Assembly: GCA_964516635.1 (NCBI GenBank)
Contig: CAZEZY010000131.1
Span: 1 to 6,518, forward strand
Source: CAZEZY01 sp964516635
GTDB taxonomy: Bacteria; Pseudomonadota; Gammaproteobacteria; Burkholderiales; Burkholderiaceae_C
DNA: 6,518 nt
Direction: 5' to 3'
Part shown: piece by piece, positions 6,242-6,518 of the stretch
How the letters are laid out: every line of letters starts with the position of its first letter
Numbering within the stretch: position 1 is the first letter of the stretch
Made by a program: the position numbers and the translations under genes
The notes under the pieces: model-generated
What the model saw: only the letters and a program-made list of their open reading frames with translations
What the model was told of the DNA's origin: nothing
Databases searched by the model: none

Positions 6242-6518
6242 ATGAGCTTCGACTACGCAGCCGCCGTGGTGGCGCCGTTTCGCATGCAGCCCGGCTTGCG
6301 CAGGCTGGCCCCGGGAGCGCCCCACTTCACACCGCTGGCCCCAGGCGGGCGGCATCAGCGCGAAAAGCTGGCCGTGTTGAGCGCCTTCGCGTCACAGGCA
6401 CTGGTCAGCACACCAGGTTTCGACGCAACGCCCGCCCTGGTGCGGGTGTGCGAGCAGGCCGCCCTGGAGCACCCCGAGGCCTTCGCGTGGGACGGCCGCA
6501 CCGCCACCTCCCGGACTC
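6242..6518 (+). CDS. DUF3445 / heme-dependent oxidative N-demethylase-like protein, partial (C-terminus beyond right edge)
   Basis: An open frame of 92 codons runs off the right edge without a stop. The N-terminus contains APFRMQPGLRRLAP (residues 11-24), then a proline-glycine stretch and RHQREKLAVL (38-47). This pattern, a short 'PFRM-GL-L' start followed by an Arg-Lys-rich helix, resembles DUF3445 proteins, which include the alpha subunit of heme-dependent oxidative N-demethylase, an enzyme that removes N-methyl groups from secondary amines using a PAS-like heme domain. The heme-binding part would lie beyond the window, so function is not shown here. Later residues (EQAALEHPEAFAWDG) look like ordinary coding sequence, with GC-rich third positions. 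The ATG at 6242 is the first start leading into the conserved segment; a Shine-Dalgarno sequence is not evident. The gene lies 136 bp after efp, beyond the hairpin, so it is probably a separate unit. The family call is from recalled similarity. Confidence 0.62.
   Translation, partial: MSFDYAAAVVAPFRMQPGLRRLAPGAPHFTPLAPGGRHQREKLAVLSAFASQALVSTPGFDATPALVRVCEQAALEHPEAFAWDGRTATSRT

Overview
The window is GC-rich chromosomal DNA with tightly packed genes, most likely from a betaproteobacterium of the order Burkholderiales (Comamonadaceae-like, for example a Hydrogenophaga or Acidovorax relative). This rests on the earP-efp pair with a rhamnosylatable arginine in EF-P, the uvrC-pgsA pair, the protein sequence style and the codon use. 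The genus is inferred and was not tested.

Left block (1-4303, minus strand). Reading right to left in transcription order: uvrC (excinuclease subunit C), pgsA (CDP-diacylglycerol--glycerol-3-phosphate 3-phosphatidyltransferase), an EamA/DMT-family transporter, and a tartrate dehydrogenase-type decarboxylating dehydrogenase cut by the left edge. Gaps are 20, 16 and 27 bp with no terminator visible, so they could form one transcription unit. uvrC-pgsA is a widely conserved pair; the last two genes look like accessory metabolic additions.

Centre (4304-4346). A 43-bp divergent intergenic region separates uvrC from earP. It holds a small dyad (ATTGT...ACAAT) whose arms look like weak -10 boxes facing in opposite directions.

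Right block (4347-6518, plus strand). earP (EF-P arginine rhamnosyltransferase) is followed after 85 bp by efp (elongation factor P, acceptor Arg32). A -10-like TAAAAT overlaps the earP stop codon, so efp probably has its own promoter. A GC-rich hairpin follows efp. The last gene, cut by the right edge, looks like the N-terminus of a DUF3445 / heme-dependent oxidative N-demethylase-family protein.

Functional logic: EarP transfers rhamnose from dTDP-rhamnose to Arg32 of EF-P, which then relieves ribosome stalling at polyproline. Two genes here carry such motifs: UvrC has a Pro-Pro-Pro-Pro run and EarP has Pro-Pro-Pro-Asp near its C-terminus, so the EarP/EF-P pair may influence translation of earP itself and of divergent uvrC. 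I saw no mobile element, CRISPR array, tRNA/rRNA or phage gene. No wholly undescribed system is evident; the best leads are the proline motifs, the compact divergent promoter, and three genes without a Shine-Dalgarno sequence whose -10-like boxes would place the transcript start at or next to the start codon.
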